Assembly (NCBI GenBank): GCA_028671895.1 | Contig: CM053800.1 | Coordinates: forward strand, 24,883,886 to 24,947,885 | Direction of reading: 5' to 3' | Length of the DNA: 64,000 bases | From: Oenanthe sinensis | Lineage: Eukaryota > Streptophyta > Magnoliopsida > Apiales > Apiaceae | Part shown: piece by piece, positions 46,337-57,653 of the stretch | How the letters are laid out: every line of letters starts with the position of its first letter | Numbering within the stretch: the first letter of the stretch is position 1 | Made by a program: the position numbers and the translations under genes | The notes under the pieces: generated by a model | What the model saw: the letters and a program-made list of their open reading frames with translations, nothing else | The model's database searches: none | What the model was told of the DNA's origin: nothing

Positions 46337-47161
46337 CATTCTTAGATCCTCTAGTGGTCAAGTACTACAAGCCATCAACTCTGCACAACCTGACACTAAC
46401 TGATGCTATTCTAGACCGAAGCTATCTAGAATTCATGATGCATGTAGAAGGTCAACTCAGATGCAAGGAAAACAAAACTGAAAATGATTTAGTAGTAGTT
46501 GAGCTAATTTATGCATTCAGACTGAATCGAGCAATGGGTGTTTCAAAGAAAACATTGATGAAAATAGAAAGATACTACATAAGGCCAATAATTCTGACAA
46601 AGGATGATGGTATTACCTATCTTGAAGCTGTAAGAGATTCAGTACCAGTAATCAAGCATGAAGATAGAAAAATGTGGTTTCTTTACAAGGAAAAATCAAG
46701 AGGTCAAGGACAAACAAAAGTAAAATATCTGGTCAATAAAAGTTCTCATGCTATCAGAAAAGCTCTGTCTAAAATCAAGAGGTCAACCTGCAAAGCAGAC
46801 AAGCTTGCTTTGAATGAAGTTATCAAGAACCTAAAAGAAAGTGAAGTGATGGAGAAAGTGAATGATACTGATCGTGTTCAAGGGTTCCCAAGAGAATGAC
46901 AATGTTTGTATTTTCAAAGAAGTCATATGTCAAATTTGATGAAGTAGACAAAATCAATAGCACAACTTACTTGCAATAGTTACTCAAGAAATTAGAAGAT
47001 CCTCTACCAAAAAACACCTTGGAATTTGAAGCTCGTGATTTTTTTAAAACTAGACATGAAATGAAGATAGAAGAGCTTAGAAAAAGACACCAGGATATTC
47101 ATCAAGAAAAGAAAGGATATTCAGAAAATAATAGATTATTTGTTCAGGCTAGAGGAACTTG
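46337..47161 (+). pseudogene. SirB-host env-like ORF, C-terminal fragment
   Basis: Codes for the C-terminal domain also found at about 31975-32774 in SirB-full (VVKYYKPSTLHNLTLTDAIL; LIYAFRLNRAM; ITYLEAVRDS; DTDRVQGF). Open from 46354 to 46899; a frameshift near 46885 shifts the rest (FVFSKKSY, LLKKLEDPLPKNTLEFEARD), with a stop near 46978 and the end at about 47161. The upstream part of the ORF is displaced beyond SirA-host, outside the window. Better preserved than the SirA copies although it sits in the outermost host element. Confidence 0.85.
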
Positions 47162-47330
47162 AAGCTTTGTACTTGTTTAATTTAAGAAATATGGAACATG
47201 TCAATCCAATCCAGAATGTAATTAATGTTATTTTCAATCTTTCTGTACTTTACTTTTTCTTGTATAGTCAGTTGAGTTATTCTCTTAAATGATTTGCTTG
47301 TCGAACTCTAACAAAAAAATAGGAGGAGAT

Positions 47331-47877
47331 TGTAAATCATAATGTAACTTAATATGTAATAGAGGTAACGATAACTCAACACAAGAAGTAAGACAAGAAA
47401 TAACATTAATATGTAACATAGGAATCCAGAAGGACAAGTAGTCAGAGCACATAAATGAATCATTACAGGGTATTAAATTCTGAAGTCTTCAGAAGCGTCA
47501 AGGAAAGAAGTTCATTAATATGTTCAAGCCTCAGTAACAAATAAAAGAATAGAAGATTTTTAGTGGAAAGAAAATGCAGTGATCCAAGTATAAATATTAA
47601 AGGGTTTCAGTAAATACAAGCAATGGAATAAGCCAATAATTAATCAACTTTAAAAGCATAGAAGTCAAGAGAATTTGATTCAGTGCTAGTCATTTTTGAA
47701 CCATGCCAGTGCACTAAGTGTTAGCACATCAAGAAGAGAATTATCTTGCTTAATCAGAAGAAAACAGTTGATCAAGCGAAAGGGTGAAAAACAAAGTGGT
47801 TAATACTTCTAGCATTTCAACAATTTGATTAAGGCAAGTATTACTATCTTGAATTGTCCATATACACTTGAAGTAAT
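47331..47877 (+). repeat. SirB-host 3' LTR, left part
   Basis: After a purine tract (AATAGGAGGAGAT, 47318-47330) it starts TGTAAATCATAATGTAAC and aligns with the first 550 bases of the SirB-full LTR, up to the start of the inverted-repeat array, where Gyp1 is inserted. The rest lies right of the window. The interval 47162-47330 is its 3' untranslated region. Confidence 0.85.
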
Positions 47878-50800
47878 TGTAATAACCCGAATTTTTGTAA
47901 TTTTTTTGAAACCTTAAGGAATATTAATCCTACGGATTTATGGAAAACTTTTGAGCCCACACTATACGAATGATGGGAGATTATAAATCCGAGGTTATCT
48001 TAAGATAGTATGAAACAAATGAGTGTGTGTAAAAGCTGTCAGAATCAGAGGATTCTCACTTTTACTAATTGTTTCGTAATTAACGAGATATCGAAGAATA
48101 CAAGAAATTATGAGTTAATTAAGAGGATTATAAGTCAGAGAAATTATGATTCGATACAAATTGAAGTACCACGGTTAGTAAATATTAGTATTATGAAGTT
48201 AGTACTGCTAAACGCTTTTAGCACTAATCATGCGTTAATAAAGGGGATTAAGTGTATTTATAGGGTGGCAAGTAAATGCACTCAAGCCATGCAAGCCATG
48301 CACCCCATGTAACTAGATTGGTGGGAACAAAAAGAGGCTAACCAAGCATGCAACTAGAATTACAAACTAACCAAGCAAGTGACAAATACTTAGGAACATG
48401 GTTCCATGAATTAAGGAACAAGGACAACCAACCATACCTCTTTGATTCACCATACTTCTTTGACAAAATCAGCCAAGTATACTTGACCTTTCCATCACAC
48501 ACTTTTTCATAAAGCAAGTGCAAGTAAAGTAGAAACAAAATCTCTCTCCTATTTCTCTAGCTTCCATTCGGCAATTTCAAAGAGGAGCAAGGAAGTGAAA
48601 TTCAAAAGCTAAGCTCCATCAATCCATAAATCCTAGGATTTTTACTATAAATCCTACAATTGTTAACTAAGGTATGGTTAAATTTTCATAGTCATCTAGC
48701 AAGTATTTCATGGTCAAATAAATGATCAAAGATGAGCATGAATAGTAATGAATAGTAATACTAAATGTGTTCTTGATGTTTTCTCTTGAGATTAAAGCTT
48801 CTAAGGCAAGATCAAGCACCCCCAAGGATATTAGACTCTAGCTAAGTGTTGTTAAGGCTTCAAGAAGGTATGAACACCATCCATCCGTGTGTTTAACTTG
48901 AGTAAAATATATGAGAAGTTAGTAGATATAAAAGCATGGCTAAGTTGTTGTTTAGCTAGTAAGATGCTTGTGTTGTTGGAAGATGTTGTCATTTAATGTT
49001 GGTTGAAAGTCATGAAATGAGTAGTTAAATGGTATGGCCATAGTAGCATGTTGATGTTTGGGATTGTTTGTGAATGGATTTCACTTGAGTGAATCCGGAA
49101 AACGTTACGTTTATAGCCGTCGTAATGTCCGTTTGTTTTTAAACTTATTTTGGGCTATAACCCCGAAATGAAAAGTCACTGGAAATTATCACCACTTACC
49201 ATGGTTGCATAGATCTTGTTCATTAGTTTGTTTTGACACTTGAATCATATTATTCCGATTTAAGGTTTAGGAGAAAAGCTAGTTTTAGTGGAGGTGACTG
49301 AAATGTTCAAACTGTTGCGAATTGTTCCCTTTGTAAATATAAACGGACCCTTTAAATGTTGTCAAAAATCATGAAAATTGGAGGATAAATATTTTGGACA
49401 GTGGTTAAGGTCTCTGCAGGATTAAATTGGAGGATAAATATAAACGGACCCTTTAAATGTTCAAGTGAGACTCTTTAAGTGGTTACTTGGAAAGTGGATT
49501 TTTGCAGTGACTAAGTAAAATAAACTTTGAGGATGGGTAATGGACCAAGTGTTTGACCTAAATAATTAACATGTGTCCCTAGCATTAAACTGGTCTAGAA
49601 TGAGACGTTTAATCATGTTAGAAGTTTGGTTCGTGTGTGCGCTTTAAAGCGATAGTTGAGTTACGTAAGTAACTAATCGTACGTTCTATTTATTTTATAG
49701 ATCACCCGACATCCTCACAGAACCCTGTCATCCCAAGGACACCAGGAAAGTTTTCAAAACCTATACCTTATGTTCTACTTTTGATGTTGTCATATAACTG
49801 TTAAATTAAAATTTTGAATTGATTTAACTGTAGTTAATCTTTCGCAAATGATTTGGTTTATATGCTATAAGATATTATAGATATATACCGGTGTTGTATA
49901 GAAGCTCTAAGAGTAGAGTAGTTTTCATATTTTCGAACGTAGAACGGGAGTCGGAAGGTTATTTTAAATACTGTTGTAAACCGGGAGATGCCGGAGACAG
50001 ATTATTTTGAAATAACGATTAAGAATATTCTAATATTTATATTTTGAATATTACTTTGATAAAGATGTTAAATAGTATTAATAAATATGATTTGAATATT
50101 TATTTAATTAATGAATATTATTTTGAATATTCATTTAAAAAGGGTTTATTAATTGTTTACTATTTAATAAATATTATTTAAATATTTATTAAATATTCTA
50201 AATTGATTTAAAAATAAATGAAGGTCTTTAATAATTATTTAAAATATTTTCTGACATTCATAAAATTTATTTAAATATAGTGAGGGTTCCCTAATATCTG
50301 TTTATATTCTTTTAATAAGAATGAAATATTCTTGGACTTATCAAAAATAGGGAACTCAGTCTATGGAGTAAAAGGTCATTTACTTTCTCAAAAGCGATTG
50401 TGTTTTGACATCACCGACCTACTGTAGTAGGATTTTTAACTTATCAAAATCATAAGAGATTTTCCGACTAACTCCCGGGTCGTGGTTTTAAATGATTTTC
50501 ATTCTTTGATAAAGGACATCCGTTGGCGGATGCCAATGTACCTTTGTGGTAAGAGGGCTGCCTCGATTTTTTGGCAGTACCTATTCGGAGTTTGGTAAAT
50601 CTATTAACAAGTATTGTATACTTGGGGAACTAGGATTAAATTCCTATTTCAGGTTTATAGATTGTTCCATTCCGAGATATGAATCTATTAACAAGTATGA
50701 TATACTTGGGGAACCATGATTGAATTTTGGCTCCAGGTCAAATAGATTCATCTATTAACAAGTATGATATACTTTGAGAACCAGGATTAAATTCCTGTTC

Positions 50801-51726
50801 CAGGTTTATAGATTATTCCAGTGGACTAGGCGATACAGCGTAAGTGGCCGAGTGACGCACGGTCCAGCTCTTTGGCCCGTATGCGGTCTAGGGTGATTAC
50901 CAAGGTCGGAGGTATTTCCGTCGGCTCCCCCTTCTACATGTAGAGAAACAACAAGAGCTGCCGTAGGTTGCGACTGATCATCGTGTATGTGCGGTAGCAG
51001 CGTGGTGAAAGGCTCCAAATACAGTCCCATCTTCCAATTGGAATTGTGCCGCAACATCGTAATGAAAGCATATGAGCTGATTTACCGAAGGTGTTGTCAG
51101 TGGTTGATATGTTGAGATTCTCGTACTCATTCAAACTCGTAGAGTACGTAAAGTATGCATAATATTGCAGTTTTAAACGTTGTTTAAAAGAGTATATTTA
51201 CTGAGTTATATCCTTGCTGAGCTATGTTGCTCACTCTTGCTTTCTTTATATATCACAACACAACAGGTAAGAAGAATGCCGCGTACGAGACGCACATTGA
51301 GGAAGCGCGTGGGAAACGCACGCGCCTTCCGTAGACTCTTCTCCTCTACTCTACCGCAGGTAAGAAATATGAGTAGGATAGGAGTGCAGTTGATTTTGGT
51401 ACGCCTTATTTATAAGTATGACTTATGTAAACTATTTAACAAGAACAAATGTTAAGCGGACAATATCGTTTCAGGTAGAAACTGTATTGATTTCATAAGT
51501 TTAATATTTTCTCTTTTGGCATTATAATAACTTATACTCTGATGGATCATATGACTTTTATTTATTAATGTCGTTTTGAGACTATAATCAGTGTGTGTGT
51601 ATATTTAGAATGAGGGGTTACTTCAGGTAAAGGTTTATTAACTGTGATCTAAGTTTAAGTATTAAATAACTGGAAAAAGAGAACGTGATGGCCCAGATCT
51701 CCGACCCCGGATCTCGGGGTGTCACA
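47878..51726 (+). repeat. Gyp1 5' LTR (3849 bp)
   Basis: Starts TGTAATAACCCGAATTTTTG at the break in the SirB-host LTR and ends GGGGTGTCACA just before the primer site. No partner LTR is in the window, so the boundaries rest on these termini. No convincing gene lies inside: short ORFs such as 48010-48312 lack family features. It contains a three-copy repeat (50598-50820) and a direct repeat of ATAAACGGACCCTTTAAATG (about 49340 and 49440). Confidence 0.78.
50598..50820 (+). repeat. Three-copy 70-84 bp tandem repeat in Gyp1 LTR
   Basis: Units start at 50598, 50682 and 50751, each with TCTATTAACAAGTATGATAT-like text, then ACTTGGGGAACCAGGATT and CAGGTTTATAGATT. Diverged copies, so an old duplication. 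Confidence 0.85.
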
Positions 51727-51730
51727 GAAA

Positions 51731-51743
51731 TGGTATCACAGCG
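51731..51743 (+). other. Gyp1 primer-binding site
   Basis: TGGTATCACAGCG, four bases after the LTR, is one base different from the complement of initiator Met tRNA (TGGTATCAGAGC). Confidence 0.75.
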
Positions 51744-51915
51744 TAAGATTATAACTCTCAGAAACGATAGTGGGCTAAGAACAATAAATCCAATAATAAA
51801 TATAATAATAACTCTTTTCGAGTTTACCGTCGGACTACCGGATGTAGTGCTGGCATTAAAACCCGCAAGGGAACCTTTAACCTCAGCTAGTAACATCACT
51901 TCTGGTATATTATAG

Positions 51916-52531
51916 GTACCCGAGGCCCGAGAGGCTGAAGAGTTTGAGGAACAACATGACGCTGCATTGTTAGAGTTGGGAGAGGACCCTAGTGTTGGGC
52001 CTCAGGATCCTGAAGATGACTTTCCTACCCCACCTACTGCAACTGAGGAGGAGACTGTCGATGATGGTATTATCTGAAGAGACATAAAAATGTATCCCCT
52101 TCCGGCTGTGAGATCCCCTACACCGCAGATGCCTCCATTGAGCCCTTTTTCCTCTGAGGATGGTTTCGAGGAGCTTACCCCTGAGGGGCCAGAGCCGGAC
52201 ATGGATATGCCCGTAGATCCAGACACCCCATCTCCCCCAACTCTAGGAGTACCAGTGGCTATCCACGAGTACATGATGAACCGTTTCACTACCGAGATTG
52301 CTACCTCCAATGGCCGCATAGACGGACTAAGGCATCAGCTAGCTGCCGAGCGCGAGATCCGACATACCCAGTAGGGGGTATGAGATTGGTTACTACCCAG
52401 CAGATGAGACTTGGAGTCAGGAGCACAGAGATGCGAGCCCATGACCGCATGAGGAGCCTACCTACCCAGGCGGGGGGAGCAGTTAGTCTGAGGGAGGCTG
52501 AATCGATATGGGCCGATGCCATGATGCAGGT
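51916..52531 (+). pseudogene. Gyp1 pre-gag ORF, part before Ath1
   Basis: An acidic, Pro-rich reading frame upstream of gag, function unknown. Open from 51916 (VPEAREAEEFEEQHDAALLE), TGA at 52075, open again to TAG 52372-52374 with segments YPLPAVRSPTPQMPPLSP and FTTEIATSNGRIDGLRHQLA (a possible short coiled coil). After a one-base loss near 52372 the coding continues in the next frame to 52531, where Ath1 is inserted. With Ath1 and one target copy left out, that frame continues at 63315 to TAA 63345-63347, which strongly supports this as a real ORF of the element rather than chance. Extra ORFs before gag are known in some gypsy lineages such as Ogre/Tat. I do not recognise the family. Confidence 0.65.
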
Positions 52532-54061
52532 TGATTAGTGCATAATTTTACTTATTTTAATGCCTATTTTATTGCTCGCTTTCGTATTTTTATTAGTTAA
52601 TTTATTACATTTTCCTTATTTTGCAGATAAGTAAATTAAATAATTAAAGGAGAAGGAATGGGTTAGAAAGGGCAAAAAAGGAAAGAAAAGGAAGCCAACA
52701 AAGTAAAGAGAAGAAAAAAGACAAAAGAGCAAGTTGGTGGATGGAATCAAAAATCAGTGGTGTAGATTTTACCAACAAACACCTCATTTGAATGGTGGGG
52801 ATTGACCTAACACCACCCAAAACCCTAGTCCTAGCCTATAAATACATCTCATTCTCTCATTGTAATCATCTCTAGTTTTTACCCTAGTTTTAGTAGTAGC
52901 CTCTCTTTTAATTTTTTAGATCTAGTTTTTAGCTCTCTCAAATATTGTAAACACTTTTCATATTAATGCAAGTCTTTATTTTCTTTTATGCTAGTCTCCA
53001 TCTTATCTTCTTTAAGTCTTAATTTATTTTTATGTTAGTCTTCATCTTATCTTCTTTAAATTTACGGCTATGATATCTTTCTAAGTACCACAAGTTGTAT
53101 ACTTGGGAAATGAAAGGAGCCTTTTAGATTAATATTCTAGATCTAGTTTACTTATCTCTCTACTTTACTCCTTAGTTTTATTATTTATTATCTTGTCATG
53201 AACCCCTTTAAATCTCTATTTTGAATGTGGGTTCAATGATTTAGATCTCTAAATTTATTATTATTAGTTGGTTTTTTTTATTTATTCTAGATTGTAGAAG
53301 TAGTTTTGGTTGTTGGGTTTGATATTTACTTGTAGTTGTTTAAATATTTTAGATATAGATTTAGTTGTTGGTAGTGTTAAAACTTAACTCTTTAAATTTT
53401 AGATCTACTTTTATATCTTACTTGTCTCATTCACCTTTATGGCTATGACCCATTTCAATTTCATCAAGTAAAAAAGTAACGTACTTGAGAATTGAAAGGA
53501 GCCTCTTTAGTTTAATGTTCTTGGATCTACTTTTCTTTTTATGTTGTAGTTGAACCCCTTTTAAATCTCCATTTTATTAGTGGGTTTAATATTTTAGAGC
53601 TAAATTTATTTCTTGTTGGGTGTTAGAATTTAGATCTACTTTTTAGTTGTTAGATTTGTTAAAATAGCTTTAATGGTTTGATATTTTAGATGTAGTTTTT
53701 CTTTTGAGTTGTATTGAATTTTAGATCTAATTTTAGTAGTATTAATTATGGTCTTTAGTTTGTAGATCTAGATTTAAAAGCACTAATCTTTCTTTGTCCA
53801 TTTTTTTATTTGTCAAGTATTTTAATTAATGTTTAAAGTTTAGTTAGTTTCGTTACTTGAATTTTTAATTAGCTTATTATCATTCCTTTTTTTTGTTGTC
53901 CTTGGTTAATAACTCATCTCAAAATTAATTGGTCTAATTCGCCTAAATTGAAAATTAAAGTTTTTGTAAAAATAATTTTAGTCCTTGCGGAACGAATCTC
54001 AAATATTAAAACGATGTGAATTGTGCACTTGCAATTTAAAATGTATATTTTTAGCACATCA
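52532..54061 (+). repeat. Ath1 5' LTR (1530 bp)
   Basis: TGATTAGTGCATAATTTTAC ... TTTTTAGCACATCA. TATA box TATAAATA at 52837-52844, downstream of CCAAAACCCTAGTCC. The long part after it (52990-53990) is T-rich with two related blocks about 340-375 bases apart (around 53066-53290 and 53441-53680), an internal duplication. Confidence 0.96.
52837..52844 (+). promoter_or_regulatory. TATA box in Ath1 LTR
   Basis: TATAAATA in CCTATAAATACATCTC, unchanged in the 3' LTR (about 62093). Predicted start about 30 bases downstream in the CTCTCATTG region. Confidence 0.65.
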
Positions 54062-54067
54062 AGTTTT

Positions 54068-54085
54068 TGGCGCCGCTGCCGGGGA
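54068..54085 (+). other. Ath1 primer-binding site (Asp tRNA type)
   Basis: TGGCGCCGCTGCCGGGGA, six bases after the LTR, matches the Athila-type site TGGCGCCGTTGCCGGGGA with one difference. Confidence 0.9.
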
Positions 54086-55004
54086 CTATAATTATTTTTC
54101 GTACCTTAATTTTTAATTTTTTGAATTAATTTTACTTGCTCTCTTTGTTTGTTTTTTTTAGAAAATTGGAGATTCGGAAGGCTCGTTGGAACGTGGAAAT
54201 TGCCAGACTTGAAGAAATTTTCGGAAAGCATTTTTCGGTAACCCGTATCTCCCTATTTTCGTCTTTTCATCACTTAGTTATTAAAAAAAAATTAAAAAAA
54301 ATAATAAAAATTTAAAAAAAAAACTAGTTGGTTAAATACATAATTGTCGCATCATGCATTAATCACTTAGGAGCACATCATTTAGATTTAAATTCTTGTA
54401 TTTAATTTTTCGTACCTTGTAAATTGTGGTGATTGCTGGAGTAATGAGGTACGTTAAATTCCTTCTTTTCTTTAGATTAAGACACGTAGTTTAAGCATCC
54501 ATAATTGTTTATCGTTTTTTATAACTCGTTGTGTGTTGCATCATTTAAATAAATTTTAAGGGCAAAACCCAATCACAAGATGAGGGGAGAGAATTCATCA
54601 CTCTTTCCTTAGCCCACAACAATTAATCTCTCATCTTGCATACCCTAACCTTTTTAATAAAATTAATTAGACGTTAGCCCTAGGATTTCGCGCTCAACTA
54701 GGAAGAGAACCTAAAACGAACAAATCTCGAAGTATTCATTCGTTGGTGTCTAGGCTAGCGAAAGCTTACCTGACCATTTGGATTGGTGTCTTAGGAAGGT
54801 GTTTAGCCTCTTGGCAATGCTTGCACCGACCTGGCCAATCAGGACGAGTACTTTTAGTTTTGTGAGTTTTAGTATTATCTTGTTATTAGGAGCAAGGTCT
54901 AGTTAATTTTAGGGAACCCTAGATTTAGAATTTTTTTTCTTTCTTTCGATTTTCCACATTTTCTTTTGAGTGTTTAAATTCTTGCACTTATTTGCTACGT
55001 GTTT
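54086..55004 (+). other. Ath1 untranslated leader
   Basis: About 0.9 kb without a supported gene. Includes an A-rich run (54280-54325). The gag frame can be extended upstream only by non-ATG codons, so ATG 55005 is taken as the start. Confidence 0.7.
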
Positions 55005-57653
55005 ATGCGAACTGCTTGGGCTAGGAACGAGTCATCTAGATTAGTAAGACCGATTGAGTTGTCTTCTTCTTCTTCTTCAGATTCTGAACCCGTAGAAGTT
55101 AGTGAAACCGTAGTAAACATGGCTGTTTCTCTTAGAGACCGTTGTTACCCCTCCCGTTCTGCCCAACCCTCGTGTATTACCTTACCACCGGTTAATGGTA
55201 ATAATTTCGAGATTAAGTCTCACCACATTAGCATGTTACCAAAGTTTACCGGGAGTGAAGGTGAGGATCCATATCTTTTTATTCACGAATTCGAGGAGGT
55301 TTGTGCCTTACAAAAACTCCAACAATTAACTGAGGACTCCATTAGGCTTAGACTAATCAACTTCGCTTTAAAAGAAAATGCTAAAAAATGGTTGTATAGT
55401 CTACCGGTCAACTCTATTTCAACGTGGGAGGGATTTGTGGTAATTTTTCTTAAAAAATATTTTCCAAATCACAAGACCACAAAAATCACAAATGAGATAA
55501 ACCAATTTCATCAAAAAGAAAATGAGTCGTTTTGGAAATATTTTGACCGTTTTAAAAATCTTCTATCTCAATGTCCCCACCATGGAATAGAGAAATGGAG
55601 ACTCTGTAAGATTGTTTACGAAGCCTTAGATAGTCCGACTACTGCTTTGTTAGAGTCTATGTGTCAAAGTAAGTTCATGGAAAAAGATGAGGATCAGGGT
55701 TGGGAATTTTTTGAGGAATTGGCAGAAAAGACGATGTTGTGGGAGTCCACTAGGGAGCCTGTTAAGTCTAATGAGTCACCGAGTTCGTCTTCTAGGGGTT
55801 TGCATGTAGTTAATAATTCAATTGCCACCGAGGCCAAGTTAGCTACCCTTACTAAGCGACTCGAAGCTTTAGAAACCATCGGATCTCCTTCACAAATGTC
55901 TATGTATGCGAACTATAATTCTCCGAACCAAGCACTTCAAAATTTTCAAGAGTTGGAGCAAGTGAATGCTATGTTCCAACCAAGACCTAGAAATGACCCG
56001 TTTTCACAAACTTGCAACCCCAGGTGGAGAAATCACCCGAACTTTTCATGGAACCAAGGTCAAAACTATCAATTGTCTCAACCCAATTTTCAAAAGCCCA
56101 ATTCTAGCTCTTACCCAAATCAAAGTCTTGGTCCTTATCCAAACTCAACTCAAACACCTTTGAACCCACCCGGTTTTAATGATTCGGATAAGAGACTTAG
56201 TTCCTTAGAGAAGAGTATTGAGGCGTTGTTGAAATCACAAACGAATTTGACTCAATCCCAACAAACCTTCATGCAAACCATGACCCAAGATAGGCAAATC
56301 TTAAATTCCAATTCTCAAGCCATCTCTAAGTTAGAGGTTTAGATGAGTCAGTTAGCTAGCACGATTTGTGAGCGGGAGAAGAACCGGTTTCCTAGTCAAC
56401 TTGAGGTGAATCCTAAGTTTCCCATGAACCAAAGACCTCATGACAATGTGAATGCAGTTATTTCCTTAAGGTCTGGCAAGCAAGTTGATAACCAAGTGGG
56501 TGATAAGTTTCTTGAGGATGAGGAATCGACTTCTGAACCAAGTCATCCTTTTCCGGGTCTAAGTGGAGAAAAATCCGAGAATTTGAAAAGTTAAGGATCC
56601 ACAAGTGAACCGATCAATAAACCTTCTTCTGAAGAACCGGGTGAAAGAGTCTATAAACCCAAAGCCCCTTATCCCCAAAGACTCATTTCATCTAAGCAAA
56701 CAGACCAATTAGACAAGATTTTGGAAGTCCTTAAGCAAGTCAAGATAAACATTCCTCTCTTAGATGCCATCCAACAAATTCCTTCTTATGCTAAATGTCT
56801 AAAGGAGTTGTGTACTCATAAGCGCACCAATCACGTCCCGAAGAAAGCCTTTTTGACATCAGACGTTAGTTCGATCCTTTCAAATCAAATTCCTGTGAAA
56901 TATAAGGACCCCGGTTGTCCTACTATTTCGTGTGTCTTAGGCGATACCTTCATCGATAAAGCTTTGCTTGACTTAGGAGCTAGTGTGAACCTTCTTCCAT
57001 TTTCTGTCTATCAAGCCCTAGGTTTAGGAGAACTTCAAAAGACAAATGTTACACTTCAATTAGCGGATCGTTGTGTCAAAATTCCTAAGGGGGTTGTTGA
57101 AGATGTGTTAATTAAAGTAGGTGACTTTGTCTTTCCTGTTGATTTCGTGGTCTTAGAAACCGAACCGGTCAAGAACCCTAAGAACCAAATTCTTATCATT
57201 TTAGGAAGACCGTTTCTAGCCATTTCTAATGCCTTGATTAATTGCAAGAATGGATTAATGAAACTAACATTTGGGAATATGACCATAGACTTAAATATTT
57301 TTCATGTTGGAAAACAATCCGATGATTTTGATCAACCGATGGGAATCAATTTAATTGATGAAATAGTTGATCAAGATCTCATGACTCCTAGTGATGCTTT
57401 TGACTTTTGTTTAAAACACTTTGGTCAGGATTGGGATATTTCCAATTACACAAATGAGGTCAACCAAATGTTAGAGTCCACCATTTCTACAACTAATCAG
57501 GAGATCACACCTAGCCTTCTTTTCGAAGCTAGTGAACTCGTTGAGTCAAGCCCGCCACAATTAGAACACAAACCTCTTCCTAACACTCTTAAATATGCTT
57601 TTCTAGGACCTAACAATTCTCTTCCGGTTATAATTGCCTCTAATTTGACCTAG
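55005..57653 (+). pseudogene. Ath1 gag and protease region
   Basis: One frame from ATG 55005. Gag: a Ser-rich N-terminus (SSSSSSDSEPVEVSE), the retrotransposon-gag fold typical of gypsy elements (PKFTGSEGEDPYLFIHEFEE, 55240-55300; WLYSLPVNSISTWEGF, 55390-55437; FHQKENESFWKYFDRFKNLL), then a long Asn/Gln/Pro-rich tail (55930-56160). No zinc knuckle is seen. The aspartic protease shows ALLDLGASVNLLP (about 56962-57000) and IILGRPFLA (about 57198-57225), as in Athila. In-frame stops: TAG 56340 (KLEV*MSQLA), TAA 56592, TAG 57651. There are no frameshifts. Gag forms the particle and the protease matures the polyprotein. Confidence 0.92.

Noticed and set aside
48010..48312. 100-codon ORF in the Gyp1 LTR
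   Set aside because: No family features, lies in an LTR, composition like the surrounding non-coding sequence.
51685..51915. Extending the Gyp1 pre-gag ORF upstream over the primer site
   Set aside because: The upstream frame overlaps LTR and primer site and is separated by TAG at 51913; no support for coding there.
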